Assembly (NCBI RefSeq): GCF_000720485.1
Contig: NZ_JOAX01000021.1
Location: forward strand, 135,500-199,499
Length of the DNA: 64,000 bases
DNA from: Streptomyces ochraceiscleroticus
Lineage (GTDB): Bacteria > Actinomycetota > Actinomycetes > Streptomycetales > Streptomycetaceae
Reading direction: 5' to 3'
The notes beneath the pieces are model-generated. The model saw only the letters and a list, made by a program, of their open reading frames with translations, did not search any database and had not been told where the DNA came from. How positions within the stretch are numbered: the first letter of the stretch is position 1; every line of letters begins with the position of its first letter. Shown piece after piece: positions 40,014-50,720 of this stretch. The position numbers and the translations under genes are program-made.

Positions 40014-43000
40014 GATGTCTCCTCAGTCCTCTTCCTCGGCCGCAGCTTTGGCCGTGCCGGCGCGGCGTCCGCGAGCCGGCCCACCAGGGTTTCCACGGTT
40101 GGGTTTTCGAACAGCGTGCGGAGGGCGACCTCGGCGCCGAAGGCGGAGCGGATCCGGCTGATCAGCCGGGTGGCCAGCAGCGAATGCCCACCGAGCTCGA
40201 AGAAGCTCTGATCGGCACCGACTTCGGCCACTCCCAGCACCTCGGCGAACAGACCGCAGAGAATCTCCTCCTGCGGGGTGCGCGGGGCCCGTCCGGCGCT
40301 CTCCCACGCCGGCGCCGGCAGCGCCTTGTGGTCGAGCTTGCCGTTCGGCGTCAGCGGCAGCCCCTCCAGTACCACGAACGCCGACGGCACCATGTACTCC
40401 GGCAGCCGTTCGGCCGCCCGGGCCCGCAACGCAGCGACATCCGCGTCACCGACCACGTACGCCACTACGCGCCGGTCGCCGGGGCGGTCCTCGCGCACGA
40501 CCACGGCCACCTGCCGGACGCCCGGGCCGGACGCCAACACCGCCTCGACCTCTCCCAGTTCAATCCGGAACCCCCGCACCTTCACCTGGTCATCGGCCCG
40601 GCCCACGAACTCCAACGCACCCGACCGGTTCCACCGCACCACATCACCCGTGCGATACATCCGCGTCCCCGCCGGCCCGAACGGATCCGCAACGAACCGG
40701 CCCGCGGTCAGGCCCGGACGCCGCAGATAGCCACGCGCCAGACCGGCCCCCGCCACATACAACTCCCCCGCCACACCCACCGGCACCGGAGACAACCGCT
40801 CGTCCAGTACGTAGGCGGTGGTGTTGGCCATCGGGCCGCCGATGGGCGGCACACCGGGATAGTCGTAAGGGGTGCGGACCGGGTGGCAGGTGGCGAAGGT
40901 CGTGGTCTCGGTGGGGCCGTACACATGGATGACGGTGGTACCGGGGCACCGCTCGGCCACCCTGCGCAGGGCAGCGGGCGAGCCCGCCTCGCCACCGGTC
41001 CACACCTCGCGGAGGGCGGCCAGCGGGTCGCCGTCCTCCTCGGCGAGCAGGTTGAACAGGGCCGTGGTGAAGAAGGCCGCGGTGAGGCCGGCCCCGGCGA
41101 GCAGCCCGCGCAGCGCGGGCACATCCAGCTCTCCGGGCGGCGCGAGGACGACCTCGCCGCCCGACAGCAGCGGCACCCACAGCTCGTACGTCGAGGCGTC
41201 GAAGGCCAGCGGGGAGTGGAGCAGGACCCGGCGGTGCGCGCCGCCCGCGAAGACCGGGTCCGCCGCGAGGGCCGCGACGCCGCCGTGGGTCGCGGCCACG
41301 CCCTTGGGGACTCCGGTGGAGCCGGAGGTGAACATGGCGTAGGCGAGCTGTCCGGGAGGGACGGCCAGACCCGGGTCGTGGTCCGGGCCGTCACTCGCGT
41401 CGACGCCCTCCTCGGCGCCCTCATCGGCAGTGAGTACGGTCATTCCCTCCGGGAACAGCCGTGCCCGGTCGCGGGCGGTGCCGTCGACGACGGCGTGGGC
41501 GGCCCCGCTCTGTTCGAGGATCATCCGGAGGCGCGAGACCGGGTGGCAGGGGTCGAGCGGGACGTACATCCCGCCTGCCTTGAGCACACCGAGGATGGCG
41601 ACCACGGCGTCGAACGACCGCTCCTGGAGCAGCGCCACCGGGGTCTCGGGGCCGACGCCCTCGGCGATGAGCCGGTGGGCGAGCCGGTTGGCCTGCCGGT
41701 CGAGCTCCCCGTAGCTGAGCGTCCGGTCGCCGCTGCGCAGCGCGGGCGCGTCCGGGGTGCGGGCGGCCCGGTCCCGGAAGAGGTCGGTGAGGGAGCCGTG
41801 CGGAAGGGGTGCCCGGGTGTCGTTCCACTCATGCAGGAGGGTGCGGCGCTCGTCGTCGGGCAGTACGGGCAGGTCGGCGAGGGGCCGGTCGGGGGCGGCG
41901 ACCGCCGCATCGAGGATCCGGACCAGCCGGTCGGCGAGGCTCTGGGCCGTCTCGCGGTCGAAGAGGTCGACGGCGTAGCCGAGGCTGCCGGCGATGCCGT
42001 CCTCGCCCTCCGTCACGCTGACGGTGAGGTCGAACTTGGCCGCTCCGGCGCTGAGGTCCTCGGCCTCGGTGACCAGCCCCGGCAGGGCGGGTCCGGCCGT
42101 GCCGTCCTGGAGTACCAGCATCACCTGGAAGAGGGGGTGGTGCGCGAGCGACCGGACCGGGTTGAGCACCTCGACGAGGCGCTCAAAGGGCACATCCTGG
42201 TGGGCGTACGCCTCCAGGTCCGTGGCGCGGACCCGCTCCAGCAGCTCGCGGAAGCCCGGGTTGCCGGAGGTGTCGGTGCGCAGCACCAGCGTGTTGACGA
42301 AGAATCCGACGAGGTCGTCCAGCGCCTCGTCCTGGCGCCCGGCCACCGCCGTGCCGATCGGGATGTCGGTTCCTGCGCCCATGCCGGAGAGCAGCGCCGC
42401 GAGCCCGGCCTGCAGGACCATGAAGACGGTGGTGCCGGTCTCGCGGGTCAGTGCGGTGATCGCGCGGTGGGTGTCCTGGCCGAGGTCGAAGAAGATCCGC
42501 TCGCCGCGGTGGGAGGCGGCGGCCGGGCGGGGGCGGTCGAGCGGCAGCTCGGTGACCTCCGCCAGTCCGGCGAGGCGTTCGGTCCAGTACGCGGTCTGCC
42601 GGGCGAGCAGCCCGTCGGGGTCGTCGGGGGTGCCGAGCAGCTGCCGCTGCCAGAGCGTGTAGTCGGCGTACTGCACCGGCAACGGCTCCCATTCCGGGGC
42701 CGCGCCCTTGATACGTGCCGCATACGCCCGCGACAGATCCCGCAACAGCGGGCCCGTCGACCAGCCGTCGGCCACGATGTGGTGCATCAGTACCAGCAGT
42801 ACGTGCTGCTCAGGGCCGGTACGGAACAGTGTCACCCGCACCGGCACCTCGGTGTCGAGAGCGAAGCCGTGCCGCGCCGCCTCCGCCAGCGAGGTATCCA
42901 ACTCGCTCTCCGACAGCTCTACCACCACCAGCCGCGGGGCACCCGTCGTGATCTGCTGCCGCGGCACCCCCTCCACCTCCGGAAACACCGTCCGAAGGCT

Positions 43001-46000
43001 CTCGTGCCGCTCCACCACATCGCCCAACGCCGCCTCCAGAGCGGCCACATCCAACGCACCGCTCGACCGCAGAGCCAACGGGATGTTGTAGGTGGCAGTG
43101 GGGCCCTCCAGGCGGCTCAGGAACCACAGTCGCTGCTGGGCGTGCGAGAGCGGGAGGAGGCCGGGGCGCGGCTGCGGTTCCAGCCGCGGCCGCGCCGCAG
43201 CACTGCCCTGCTGACCGTCCGTTGCGCGCTCCCGCTCCGCGCTGTCGAGGTGCGCGGCCATGCCCGCCACCGTCGGCGCCTCGAAGAGCGCGCGGAGGGA
43301 GAGGTCCACGTCGAAGGCGGCGCGGATCCGGCTGATCAGCCGGGTGGCGAGCAGCGAATGCCCGCCCAGGTCGAAGAAGTTGGCGTCCGTGCCGATCCGG
43401 CCGAGGCCGAGTACATCGGCGAACAGCCCGCACAGGATTTCCTCGCGCGGGGTCCTGGGCGCCGGGCCCGCCATGGCCGGCTCGGCCCCCGGAGCCGGCA
43501 GTGCCGCGCGGTCCAGCTTCCGGTTGGCGGTCAGCGGGAATTCGGGCAGCAGCACCACGGCTGCCGGAACCATGTAGTCGGGCAGCCGCTCGGCGGCGTA
43601 GGAGCGTACGGCGTCCGGGGTGAGGGCGGGGGACGCGGGGACGGCGTAGGCGACGATGCGCTTGTCGCCCGGCTGATCCTCGCGCACCACGACCGCTGCC
43701 TGCTGGATGTCGGGATGGGCTCCGAGTACCGACTCGATCTCGCCCAGTTCGATGCGGAAGCCCCGCACCTTCACCTGGTGGTCCACCCTGCTGATGAATT
43801 CCAGCAGCCCCGAGCGGTTCCAGCGGGCCAGGTCGCCCGAGCGGTACATCCGCGCCCCGGGCGGTCCGAACGGGTCCGCCACGAAGCGGGCCGCGGTCAG
43901 CTCCGGGCGGCCGTGGTAGCCGCGGGTGACCAGGTCGCCCGCGATGTAGAGCTCGCCGGGGACCCCGGCGGGCACTGGCTGCAGCCGGGCGTCGAGTACG
44001 TACATCCGGGTGTTCCAGACGGGCCGGCCGATGGTGATCACACCGGCCGGTACGGTGTCGCCCGGGGCGATGCGGTACTCGGTGCAGCCGACCGTGGTCT
44101 CCGTCGGGCCGTATTCGTTGATCACGGTGGCACCGGGGTGCCGGGCCCGCCACTCGTCGAGCACCTCACCCATCAACGACTCGCCGCCGAGGACGAGTTG
44201 GCCGGACGGCGAGAAGTTCTCGTGGAGTTCGATGAGCAGCGGCAGGTGGCTGGGGGTGGCCTTGACGAAGGCCGGCCGGGCGCCGTCGGGGATGGCGTCG
44301 GCCGGGGTGTTGCCGTCCAGCTCCACCAGCCGGACGGTGCCGCCCGAGATGAGCGGGGCGAAGAGGCCGGTCACTGTCAGGTCGAAGGAGACCGGGGAAT
44401 GCACCAGGGCGCGCCCGGACACACTGTCGTAGGCATGGCAGGCCCAGGCGAGGTAGCTGACCAGCGAGCGGTGTTCGACCATGACGCCCTTGGGGCGGCC
44501 GGTGGAGCCCGAGGTAAAGATCGCGAATGCGGCGTGTGCGGGGGTCAGCGGCGCCGTCCGGTCGGCATCGGTGAGGTTCCCCGCGTCGAGGTCCGTCAGG
44601 CTCTTCGCCGTCTCCGGGTCGTCGAGCACCATCCGGGGTGCCGAGGCGGGCAGTTCACCGGCGAGTGCCGAGGTGGTGACGACGGCGACCGGCGCGATGT
44701 CGCCGAGCATGAAGGCAATGCGTTCGGCGGGGTACGACAGGTCGAGGGGCAGATAGGCGCCGCCCGCCTTGCCCACCGCGAGCAGCGTGGCGACCAGGTC
44801 GACCGAGCGGGGCAGGGCGACCGCGGCGTACCGCTCGGGGCCGACTCCGTAGGTGACGAGGGACCGGGCGATGCGGTTGGCGCGCTCGTTGAGCTCCTGG
44901 TACGTCAGGGTGGTGCCATCGTGCTCCACGGCGATGGCGTCCGGCGTGCGGTGTGCCTGGGCTTCGAACAGTGCGGGCAGTGTGGTCTGGGGCACCGGGT
45001 GCGCGGTGTCGTTCCACTCGTGCAGCAGCCGGGTGCGCTCGGCCGGGTCGAGGATGTCCAGACCGCTGAGGGCCCGGTCGGGGTCGGCGGTGGCGGACTC
45101 CAGCAGCCGTACGAGGCGGTCGGCCAGCGCCCGGGCGCTCTCGGGGTGGAAGAGGTCGGTCGCGTACTCCAGGGTGCCGTCGAGGCCGGCGGGCGCGCCG
45201 TCGGGGCCGGTCCGCTCCTGGAAGACGAACGACAGGTCGACCTTGGCGGATTCCTTGTCGACGGTGCTGACCTCGGCCGTCAGGCCCAGCAGCCGGAAGT
45301 CGGCGCGGTCGCTGCCCTGGAAGGTCAGCATGGTCTGGAACAACGGGTGGTAGGCCAGCGAGCGGCCGGGGTTGAGGTGCTCCACCAGACGGTCGAGGGG
45401 GACGTCCTGGTGGGCGAAGTCGCCGAGGTCGTCGCGGCGCACCCGGCCGAGCAGTTCCCGGAAGGTGGGGTCCCCCGAGGTGTCCGTGCGCAGGCACAGG
45501 GTGTTGGCAAAACAGCCGATGAGGTCGTCCAGCGCCTCGTCCCCGCGGCCGGTCACCGCGGTGCCGATGGGGATGTCGGTGCCCGCGCCGAGGCGGGTGA
45601 ACAGGGCGGCCATGCCCGCCTGGACGGCCATGAAGACGGTGGTGCCCATGCGGCGCGCGAGTGCGGTGACCCGCTGGTGCAGCGCGTCGTCGAGGGTGAA
45701 GCGGACCAGTCCGCCACGGCCGGCGGCGACGGCGGGCCGGGGCCGGTCCGTAGGCAGTTCGAGCACCTCGGGAAGACCGGCCAGCCGCCGCTCCCAGTAA
45801 CGGAGCCCGTCGTCCGGTGTCTCCTGGACACTGTGGGTGTTCCCCGGCTCCGCGTCCGGTGTCTCGTGGCCGTCGTCCGTGTCCCCCGGAACCGCCTCCG
45901 GGGTGGCCAGTTGCCACAGGGTGTAGTCGGCGTACTGGACGGGCAGCGGCCGCCAGTCGGGCGCTGCGCCGCCGAGGCGTGCGGCGTAGGCCGCCGACAG

Positions 46001-48391
46001 GTCACGGCTGAGCGGGCCGAGCGAGCCGCCGTCGGTCGCGATGTGATGCAGCAGCAGAAGCAGTACGTGGCGGTCCTCGCCGACCCTGAAGAGCACGGCC
46101 CGCAGCGGCGCTTCGGCGGCGAGGTCGAACCGGTACTGGGCGACCCTGGTCACCTCACCGTCGAGCCCGCTCTCCGCAACGGACACGACCGGGACCTCGG
46201 GCCGCACCTCGTGGGCGGGCAACACCTGCTGGTACGGCTCGCCATCGGCCTGGCGATAGACGGTGCGCAGCACTTCGTGACGGTCGGTCAGGTCGGCGAG
46301 GGCGGCGCGCAGGGCCGCCCTGTCGAGGGGGCCGGAGAGGCGGAGGGTGAGCGCGACGTTGTACGAGGTACCGGTCTCCTCCAGCTCATGGAGGAACCAC
46401 AGCCGGCGCTGGGCGGCGGACAGCGGCAGGCGCTCCGGGCGCCGGGCGGGGGCGAGCCGGGGGCGGCCGGCACCGGCGTCGTCGAGGCGGGCGGCCAGCG
46501 CGGCGGGGGTGGGGGCGTCGAAGACCGCGTTGACCGGGATGCTCACGCCCAGCAGCCGGCGGATGCGGTTGATCAGACGGGTGGCCTTCAGCGAGTGGCC
46601 GCCGAGCGCGAAGAAGTCGTCGTCGGCGTGGACCCGGTCAGCCCCGAGCACCTCGGCGAACAGCCCGCACAGGATCTCCTCGCGCGCGGTCCTGGGCGCC
46701 TGTCCCGCGGCGGCCGGACCGTTGGCCGCGGAACCGGCCGCGGAGTCGGTCTGGGAATCGGCCTCGGAATCGGTCCCGGCGGCAAGGGCGGCTCTGTCGA
46801 TCTTGCCATTGGGGGTCAGCGGAAGCGCGGCGGCGAGCGCGATCCTGGCCGGTACCGCATGTGCGGGGAGCCGTGCCGCGACGAAGTCCCGTACGTCGCC
46901 GGCCTGCGGGGCGGCTCCCGGGGCCGCGACCACATGGCCGGTCAGGACCTCGTCGCGGCAGACGACCGCGGCCTGGACAATGCCCGGGAAGTCCCGCAGC
47001 GCGGCCTCGACCTCCGCGGGCTCCACCCGGAAGCCGCGAACGGTGAGCTGGTCGTCCAGGCGCCCGAGGTACTCCAGGGTGCCGTCGGAACGGGGGCGTA
47101 CGTGGTCGCCGGTGCGGTAGGCACGCACGGCGTCCCGGCCTTCGGGGGCCGCGCTTCCGGAGTCGAAGCCGGACTCGTGCTGGTCGAGGTAGTGGGTGAG
47201 GTAGCGGCTCCGTACCACCAGTTCGCCGTCCGCGGCGGCCTCGCCGGCCGGGGTGAGGGTGCCGTCCGGGGCGCGCACCAGCAGTTCGACGCCGTCGATG
47301 CCCGGACCGATCGGCACGGCGGCGCCCCGCGGTGCGCATGGCCGGTGGCCGTCCGGATCCCGCGGCGCGAACGGCCGGTGGCCGTCGGGGTCCCGGGCGG
47401 TCAGGACCGAGACGGCCTGGGGGGTCTCGGTGGTGCCGTACATGTTGAGCACCCGGCTCTGCGGGGCCGCGGCCGCCCAGGAGTCGACGAGGCGCCAGGT
47501 CGCCGCCTCGCCACCGAAGCCGGTCAGCCGCAGCGCGGGCCAGCCGCCCGCGGGGGCGCTGTCGGCCAGCGCGTCCGCGAGGCCCGGGGTGAGGTGGGCG
47601 ACGGTGACGGACTCGTCGGCGAGCCACTGTGCCACCTTCGTGGCCTCCCGTACCTCCGCGTCGGGGAAGCAGGCTGTGCCACCGGCCCACAGGGGGGTGA
47701 ACAGGTCGCGCAGCAAGGGGTCGTGGCCGAGCCCTGACAGGACGGCGAAGCGGTCGTCGGGACCGAGGCCGAAGGCCGTGGCGTACCAGTCGAGGAAGTG
47801 CTCGACCGGTTCCCAGGTACCCCGGACCGCGCGGGGGCGCCCGGTGGTGCCCGAGGTGAAGACCAGGTAGGCGGTGCGCGCGGGGTCCTGAACGTCCGCC
47901 GGTTCCGCCGTACTCCGGCTCGTACCGCGCGCCTCCCGCGCCTCGTGCGCACACGCGTCCAGCACCGGACCGTCGACCAGTCCTGCCGGGGGCCCGGCGG
48001 GGTCGCAGGAGATCCAGGCCGACGGCCGGGCCTGCGCCACGTACTGCCGGAGCCGCTCCGCCGGGTATGCCGCGTCCAGCACGGTGAAGGCCGCGCCCGC
48101 CTTCGCCACCGCGGTCAGCGCCAGAGCCAGTGCGGGGGTGCGCTGCGCGTACACGGCCACCGTGCTGCCGGCGGTCACTCCCAGCCCGCGCAGCCGTCCG
48201 GCCAGCCGGTCCGTCTCCGCCGCGAACTCCCGGTAGGTCCAGCGGACTCCGGAACCGGTGACCGCGATGCGGTCCGGCGTGCGGACGGCATGTCCTGCCA
48301 GGCGCTCCAGCAGACCGGCCCGCACCGTCCTTCCCTCCGAACCCTCCGAACGCTCCGAAGGTGAGAAGTTCCGCACCGCCATACCTGCCAT
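40010..48391 (-). CDS. NRPS1: A-T-C-A-T-C-A-T, initiating synthetase
   Basis: 2793 residues. No N-terminal C domain, so this protein starts the chain. A1 ([11 protein letters not shown] near 180) is atypical: [15 protein letters not shown] and [14 protein letters not shown] resemble the adenylation domain of Lys2-type alpha-aminoadipate reductases; pocket D-P-R-H-G-G-M-Q-A-K. T1 GGHSL near 597; C2 HHIATDG near 784; A2 near 1297, pocket D-L-T-K-L-G-E-V-G-K, the standard Asn code; T2 near 1677; C3 HHIVADG near 1870; A3 near 2360, pocket D-A-Y-F-W-G-V-T-F-K, like branched aliphatic codes; T3 near 2734. I chose the ATG at 48389-48391 (AGGAG 8 bases upstream) over longer in-frame starts. No E domain, so residues 1-3 stay L unless modified elsewhere. 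Confidence 0.92.
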   Translation of the reverse strand: MAGMAVRNFSPSERSEGSEGRTVRAGLLERLAGHAVRTPDRIAVTGSGVRWTYREFAAETDRLAGRLRGLGVTAGSTVAVYAQRTPALALALTAVAKAGAAFTVLDAAYPAERLRQYVAQARPSAWISCDPAGPPAGLVDGPVLDACAHEAREARGTSRSTAEPADVQDPARTAYLVFTSGTTGRPRAVRGTWEPVEHFLDWYATAFGLGPDDRFAVLSGLGHDPLLRDLFTPLWAGGTACFPDAEVREATKVAQWLADESVTVAHLTPGLADALADSAPAGGWPALRLTGFGGEAATWRLVDSWAAAAPQSRVLNMYGTTETPQAVSVLTARDPDGHRPFAPRDPDGHRPCAPRGAAVPIGPGIDGVELLVRAPDGTLTPAGEAAADGELVVRSRYLTHYLDQHESGFDSGSAAPEGRDAVRAYRTGDHVRPRSDGTLEYLGRLDDQLTVRGFRVEPAEVEAALRDFPGIVQAAVVCRDEVLTGHVVAAPGAAPQAGDVRDFVAARLPAHAVPARIALAAALPLTPNGKIDRAALAAGTDSEADSQTDSAAGSAANGPAAAGQAPRTAREEILCGLFAEVLGADRVHADDDFFALGGHSLKATRLINRIRRLLGVSIPVNAVFDAPTPAALAARLDDAGAGRPRLAPARRPERLPLSAAQRRLWFLHELEETGTSYNVALTLRLSGPLDRAALRAALADLTDRHEVLRTVYRQADGEPYQQVLPAHEVRPEVPVVSVAESGLDGEVTRVAQYRFDLAAEAPLRAVLFRVGEDRHVLLLLLHHIATDGGSLGPLSRDLSAAYAARLGGAAPDWRPLPVQYADYTLWQLATPEAVPGDTDDGHETPDAEPGNTHSVQETPDDGLRYWERRLAGLPEVLELPTDRPRPAVAAGRGGLVRFTLDDALHQRVTALARRMGTTVFMAVQAGMAALFTRLGAGTDIPIGTAVTGRGDEALDDLIGCFANTLCLRTDTSGDPTFRELLGRVRRDDLGDFAHQDVPLDRLVEHLNPGRSLAYHPLFQTMLTFQGSDRADFRLLGLTAEVSTVDKESAKVDLSFVFQERTGPDGAPAGLDGTLEYATDLFHPESARALADRLVRLLESATADPDRALSGLDILDPAERTRLLHEWNDTAHPVPQTTLPALFEAQAHRTPDAIAVEHDGTTLTYQELNERANRIARSLVTYGVGPERYAAVALPRSVDLVATLLAVGKAGGAYLPLDLSYPAERIAFMLGDIAPVAVVTTSALAGELPASAPRMVLDDPETAKSLTDLDAGNLTDADRTAPLTPAHAAFAIFTSGSTGRPKGVMVEHRSLVSYLAWACHAYDSVSGRALVHSPVSFDLTVTGLFAPLISGGTVRLVELDGNTPADAIPDGARPAFVKATPSHLPLLIELHENFSPSGQLVLGGESLMGEVLDEWRARHPGATVINEYGPTETTVGCTEYRIAPGDTVPAGVITIGRPVWNTRMYVLDARLQPVPAGVPGELYIAGDLVTRGYHGRPELTAARFVADPFGPPGARMYRSGDLARWNRSGLLEFISRVDHQVKVRGFRIELGEIESVLGAHPDIQQAAVVVREDQPGDKRIVAYAVPASPALTPDAVRSYAAERLPDYMVPAAVVLLPEFPLTANRKLDRAALPAPGAEPAMAGPAPRTPREEILCGLFADVLGLGRIGTDANFFDLGGHSLLATRLISRIRAAFDVDLSLRALFEAPTVAGMAAHLDSAERERATDGQQGSAAARPRLEPQPRPGLLPLSHAQQRLWFLSRLEGPTATYNIPLALRSSGALDVAALEAALGDVVERHESLRTVFPEVEGVPRQQITTGAPRLVVVELSESELDTSLAEAARHGFALDTEVPVRVTLFRTGPEQHVLLVLMHHIVADGWSTGPLLRDLSRAYAARIKGAAPEWEPLPVQYADYTLWQRQLLGTPDDPDGLLARQTAYWTERLAGLAEVTELPLDRPRPAAASHRGERIFFDLGQDTHRAITALTRETGTTVFMVLQAGLAALLSGMGAGTDIPIGTAVAGRQDEALDDLVGFFVNTLVLRTDTSGNPGFRELLERVRATDLEAYAHQDVPFERLVEVLNPVRSLAHHPLFQVMLVLQDGTAGPALPGLVTEAEDLSAGAAKFDLTVSVTEGEDGIAGSLGYAVDLFDRETAQSLADRLVRILDAAVAAPDRPLADLPVLPDDERRTLLHEWNDTRAPLPHGSLTDLFRDRAARTPDAPALRSGDRTLSYGELDRQANRLAHRLIAEGVGPETPVALLQERSFDAVVAILGVLKAGGMYVPLDPCHPVSRLRMILEQSGAAHAVVDGTARDRARLFPEGMTVLTADEGAEEGVDASDGPDHDPGLAVPPGQLAYAMFTSGSTGVPKGVAATHGGVAALAADPVFAGGAHRRVLLHSPLAFDASTYELWVPLLSGGEVVLAPPGELDVPALRGLLAGAGLTAAFFTTALFNLLAEEDGDPLAALREVWTGGEAGSPAALRRVAERCPGTTVIHVYGPTETTTFATCHPVRTPYDYPGVPPIGGPMANTTAYVLDERLSPVPVGVAGELYVAGAGLARGYLRRPGLTAGRFVADPFGPAGTRMYRTGDVVRWNRSGALEFVGRADDQVKVRGFRIELGEVEAVLASGPGVRQVAVVVREDRPGDRRVVAYVVGDADVAALRARAAERLPEYMVPSAFVVLEGLPLTPNGKLDHKALPAPAWESAGRAPRTPQEEILCGLFAEVLGVAEVGADQSFFELGGHSLLATRLISRIRSAFGAEVALRTLFENPTVETLVGRLADAAPARPKLRPRKRTEETS

Positions 48392-48650
48392 GGATCCGAC
48401 TCCTCGATTCGCCTTCCGGCGGTCCGCTCGCCGCTGGCATTGGTCCTGAACCAACACCTGGACAAGCAAGGTATGGAGCGGCCATTTCGGAGCTGTATTG
48501 AAGTCCTTTCGGTGTTTACGGCGGGCTGCCGGCAACGGCAATAAGTCACCGATAAGCGGGCCTTGTAATGTCCGGGCGCCGGGTGTGCCGAGGTGCGTGC
48601 ATGCCCGCGCTGTTCCGCGAAGGCCGTCCCCGGACCCGGAGGTACCTGCA
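48392..48650. promoter_or_regulatory. Divergent promoter region, NRPS1 / type II thioesterase
   Basis: This 259-base gap must hold the promoter for the NRPS operon (minus) and for the thioesterase/GNAT pair (plus). It is AT-richer than its surroundings (for example TTCGGAGCTGTATTGAAG at 48486-48503). A partial CGATAAGCG occurs at 48550-48558 on the plus strand but lacks a TANNNT box at the spacing seen in the other three promoters, so I do not call it the shared motif. Confidence 0.45.
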
Positions 48651-49424
48651 ATGAGCCCCGTCGATGCCGTTGCCGGCACGTCCTGGCTGCGCAGCCTGCG
48701 CCGGGTGCCGAATCCCCGCGTGCGGCTCGTGTGCTTTCCGCACGCCGGCGGCGCCGCCAGTTTCTTCCGCGAATGGCCGCAGTGGCTCGCCCCGGACATC
48801 GACGTTCTCGCCGTGTGCTATCCCGGCCGCGAGGACCGCATCGGCGAATCCTGTGCGCGCGACATGGCGGAACTCGCCGGGCCCCTCACGGACGCCGTCG
48901 CGCCGCTCCTGACCGGGCCGACGGCATTCTTCGGGCACAGCATGGGGGCCTCGGTGGCATACGAAGTCGCGCGGCGGCTGGCGGACAGCGGCCGGCCCGG
49001 CCCGGACATGCTGCTGGTCTCGGGGCGCGCGGCCCCGCACCGGCTGCGCGCTTCCGATCTGGGTTCCCGGCCCGACGATGAACTGCTGTCCGACGTGCGC
49101 CGCCGCGGCGGGCCGCTGGCCGCGGCCCTGGACATCCCGGACCTGCTCGATCTGGTCCTGCCCTCGATCCGGGCCGATTACCGGCTGGTGGACTCCTACG
49201 CCACGCAGGCGACGCTGCGCCCGCTCCCGGTGGCCCTCACCGCGTATTACGGCGAGGACGACGTCGACAACCCCACGGAGTCCGTACTGGCCTGGGCCGA
49301 TGTGAGCCCCGGACGGTTCGCGGCCCGCGCGTTCCCCGGCGGCCATTTCTTCCTCGTCCCGCACGCCGCCGACGTGGTGGGCGACATCGACACCCGCCTC
49401 GCCGAACTGGCGGCCGCACGGTGA
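48651..49424 (+). CDS. Type II (editing) thioesterase
   Basis: A 257-residue alpha/beta hydrolase of the GrsT/RifR type. It has [17 protein letters not shown] at the N-terminus, the nucleophile elbow [13 protein letters not shown] with Ser, a core Asp (YYGEDDVDN region) and [12 protein letters not shown] with the catalytic His. Such enzymes clear misloaded acyl groups from NRPS carrier domains. The ATG at 48651 follows CGGAGG at 9 bases. It diverges from NRPS1 and its stop overlaps the GTG of the GNAT gene (GTGA), so both are cotranslated. Confidence 0.93.
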   Translation: MSPVDAVAGTSWLRSLRRVPNPRVRLVCFPHAGGAASFFREWPQWLAPDIDVLAVCYPGREDRIGESCARDMAELAGPLTDAVAPLLTGPTAFFGHSMGASVAYEVARRLADSGRPGPDMLLVSGRAAPHRLRASDLGSRPDDELLSDVRRRGGPLAAALDIPDLLDLVLPSIRADYRLVDSYATQATLRPLPVALTAYYGEDDVDNPTESVLAWADVSPGRFAARAFPGGHFFLVPHAADVVGDIDTRLAELAAAR

Positions 49425-50176
49425 CCGTGAACGTGTACGCGGGCACCGGCCCGTGCACCGGTGCGGAGATCCTGGCCGCCACCGACGACCTGTGGACCAG
49501 GAGCGTCATCGGCCCGTCGTGGACCGGGCCGGGCCGGCTGCTGCCCGGCGCCGTCTGCTACGGCACCGGCACCCCGGACGAGCCGGACGGCAGCCTCACC
49601 GCGATCGGCGATCCGCACGCCGTCGCGGAGCTGGTCGCTCGTGTCCTCGCGGACCGCGCCGAGCCCCCGTACCTCGTCACGGTGCCCCGCGGAACCGAGG
49701 TGCCGGGAGCCCAAAGCACCGCGCAGGAGTGGGAGTTGTTGGCCCTGCACGATGCGCCGCCGCCGCAGCCCGCCGAGGAGCGGGTGGTGCCGGTGACCAT
49801 GGAGGCAGGCGCGGAGATCACCGCGCTCCTCACCGCGGCCAGCCCCGAGCACTCCGTACGCCCCGGCGCCCCCGAAGCCGAACTGTGGGCGGGCATCCGC
49901 AACCCGGACGGCACGCTGATCGCCGTAGGAGCCATGGTGCGCAAACCGGGCACGGCCCTGCGCTCCCTCGCATCGATCGCCACCGCTCCCGCGCACCGGG
50001 GCCGAGGGCTGGCGGCGGCGGTCACCGCGCAACTGGCACGCCGGGCACTGCAACGCGACCCGTCCTGCTGCGTCCTGGCCCTCGACTCCACCAACCACAA
50101 CGCACGCCGCGTCTACCACCGCCTGGGCTTCCGCACGGTCCAGGAATTCACCACCGTGGAGTTCGACACCTGGTGA
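49421..50176 (+). CDS. GNAT-family N-acetyltransferase
   Basis: A 251-residue protein with an uncharacterised N-terminal half and a C-terminal GNAT domain (about 125-250). The acetyl-CoA pyrophosphate loop is IATAPAHRGRGLAAAVT (R/Q-x-x-G-x-G/A pattern), followed by LALDSTNHNARRVYHRLGF, typical of the family. It could acetylate an amine of the peptide (for instance the diaminopropionate side chain or N-terminus), give self-resistance, or be an unrelated enzyme at the edge. GTG start overlaps the thioesterase stop, which argues for membership in the cluster. Confidence 0.8.
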   Translation: MTVNVYAGTGPCTGAEILAATDDLWTRSVIGPSWTGPGRLLPGAVCYGTGTPDEPDGSLTAIGDPHAVAELVARVLADRAEPPYLVTVPRGTEVPGAQSTAQEWELLALHDAPPPQPAEERVVPVTMEAGAEITALLTAASPEHSVRPGAPEAELWAGIRNPDGTLIAVGAMVRKPGTALRSLASIATAPAHRGRGLAAAVTAQLARRALQRDPSCCVLALDSTNHNARRVYHRLGFRTVQEFTTVEFDTW

Positions 50177-50440
50177 GGTACCGGCCCTCAGGCGCCGACG
50201 TGCGGTGCCCAGCCTGAGGTACATCACCCCCGCCGCGGCCAGGGAGACGGCCGAGGAGGCCGCCCGACCGACGATCAGCGGGCCACCCGCTGAGGGGCCG
50301 GCCCCCCCCGGGGGGGCGACGGACCTGCCACCTGATCATGACCGTCCACCTCCCGCCCGGCCCGGGCTCCCCAACCTGACCCGACTGCTTGCTCAGGTTG
50401 GACCACCGAACCCCTGGGCCCGAGGCACCGGAGAGCACCC

Positions 50441-50701
50441 GTGAAGATCTCCCCCGAGGGGACCGAGCTGCTGCTCGAGCCCTCCGGCCACCCCGCAGTG
50501 CAGCCGTACAAGACGGCGCTGGTCAAGGACGGCATCCCGGCCACCTCCTTCGCCGTGGACGACGTACAGGCGGAGTACGACCGGCTGCGCGGGCTCGGGG
50601 TGCGGTTCTCCCAGGAGCCGGTGGACATGGGCACGGTCACCACCGCGGTCCTGGACGACACCTGCGGCAACCTGATCCAGATCGTGCACATGAAGCAGGA
50701 C
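50441..50701 (+). pseudogene. Fragment of a VOC (glyoxalase/bleomycin resistance-like) protein
   Basis: The reading frame from a GTG at 50441 encodes GTELLLEPSGHPA, SFAVDDVQAEYDRLRGLGV and DDTCGNLIQIVHMKQ, which matches the second half of a typical 120-130 residue VOC protein. The first beta-alpha-beta-beta-beta unit is missing, since nothing similar lies in 50177-50440. After about 50701 the frame continues without a stop into the complement of the regulator pseudogene. It looks like a remnant truncated at both ends. The preceding 264 bases hold no recognisable gene. Confidence 0.65.
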
Positions 50702-50720
50702 ACCCGGTCCGGGCCCCGAG

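Noticed and set aside
39560..47737. A very long plus-strand open frame (over 2700 codons) across the NRPS region, and another of 1400 codons at 26668-30870
   Set aside because: They are antisense to NRPS genes whose domains and active-site motifs are unmistakable. The plus-strand translations are Gly/Arg/Val-rich with no known motif; such shadows are common in GC-rich coding DNA.
48550..48558. CGATAAGCG as a fourth copy of the shared promoter motif
   Set aside because: It differs from CGATAACGA in the last bases and has no TANNNT box at the 18-base distance seen in the other three.
48392..48799. N-terminal extension of NRPS1 to 48799
   Set aside because: The added residues show no domain, and a proper ribosome binding site precedes the ATG at 48391. 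The extension would also overlap the thioesterase gene on the other strand.
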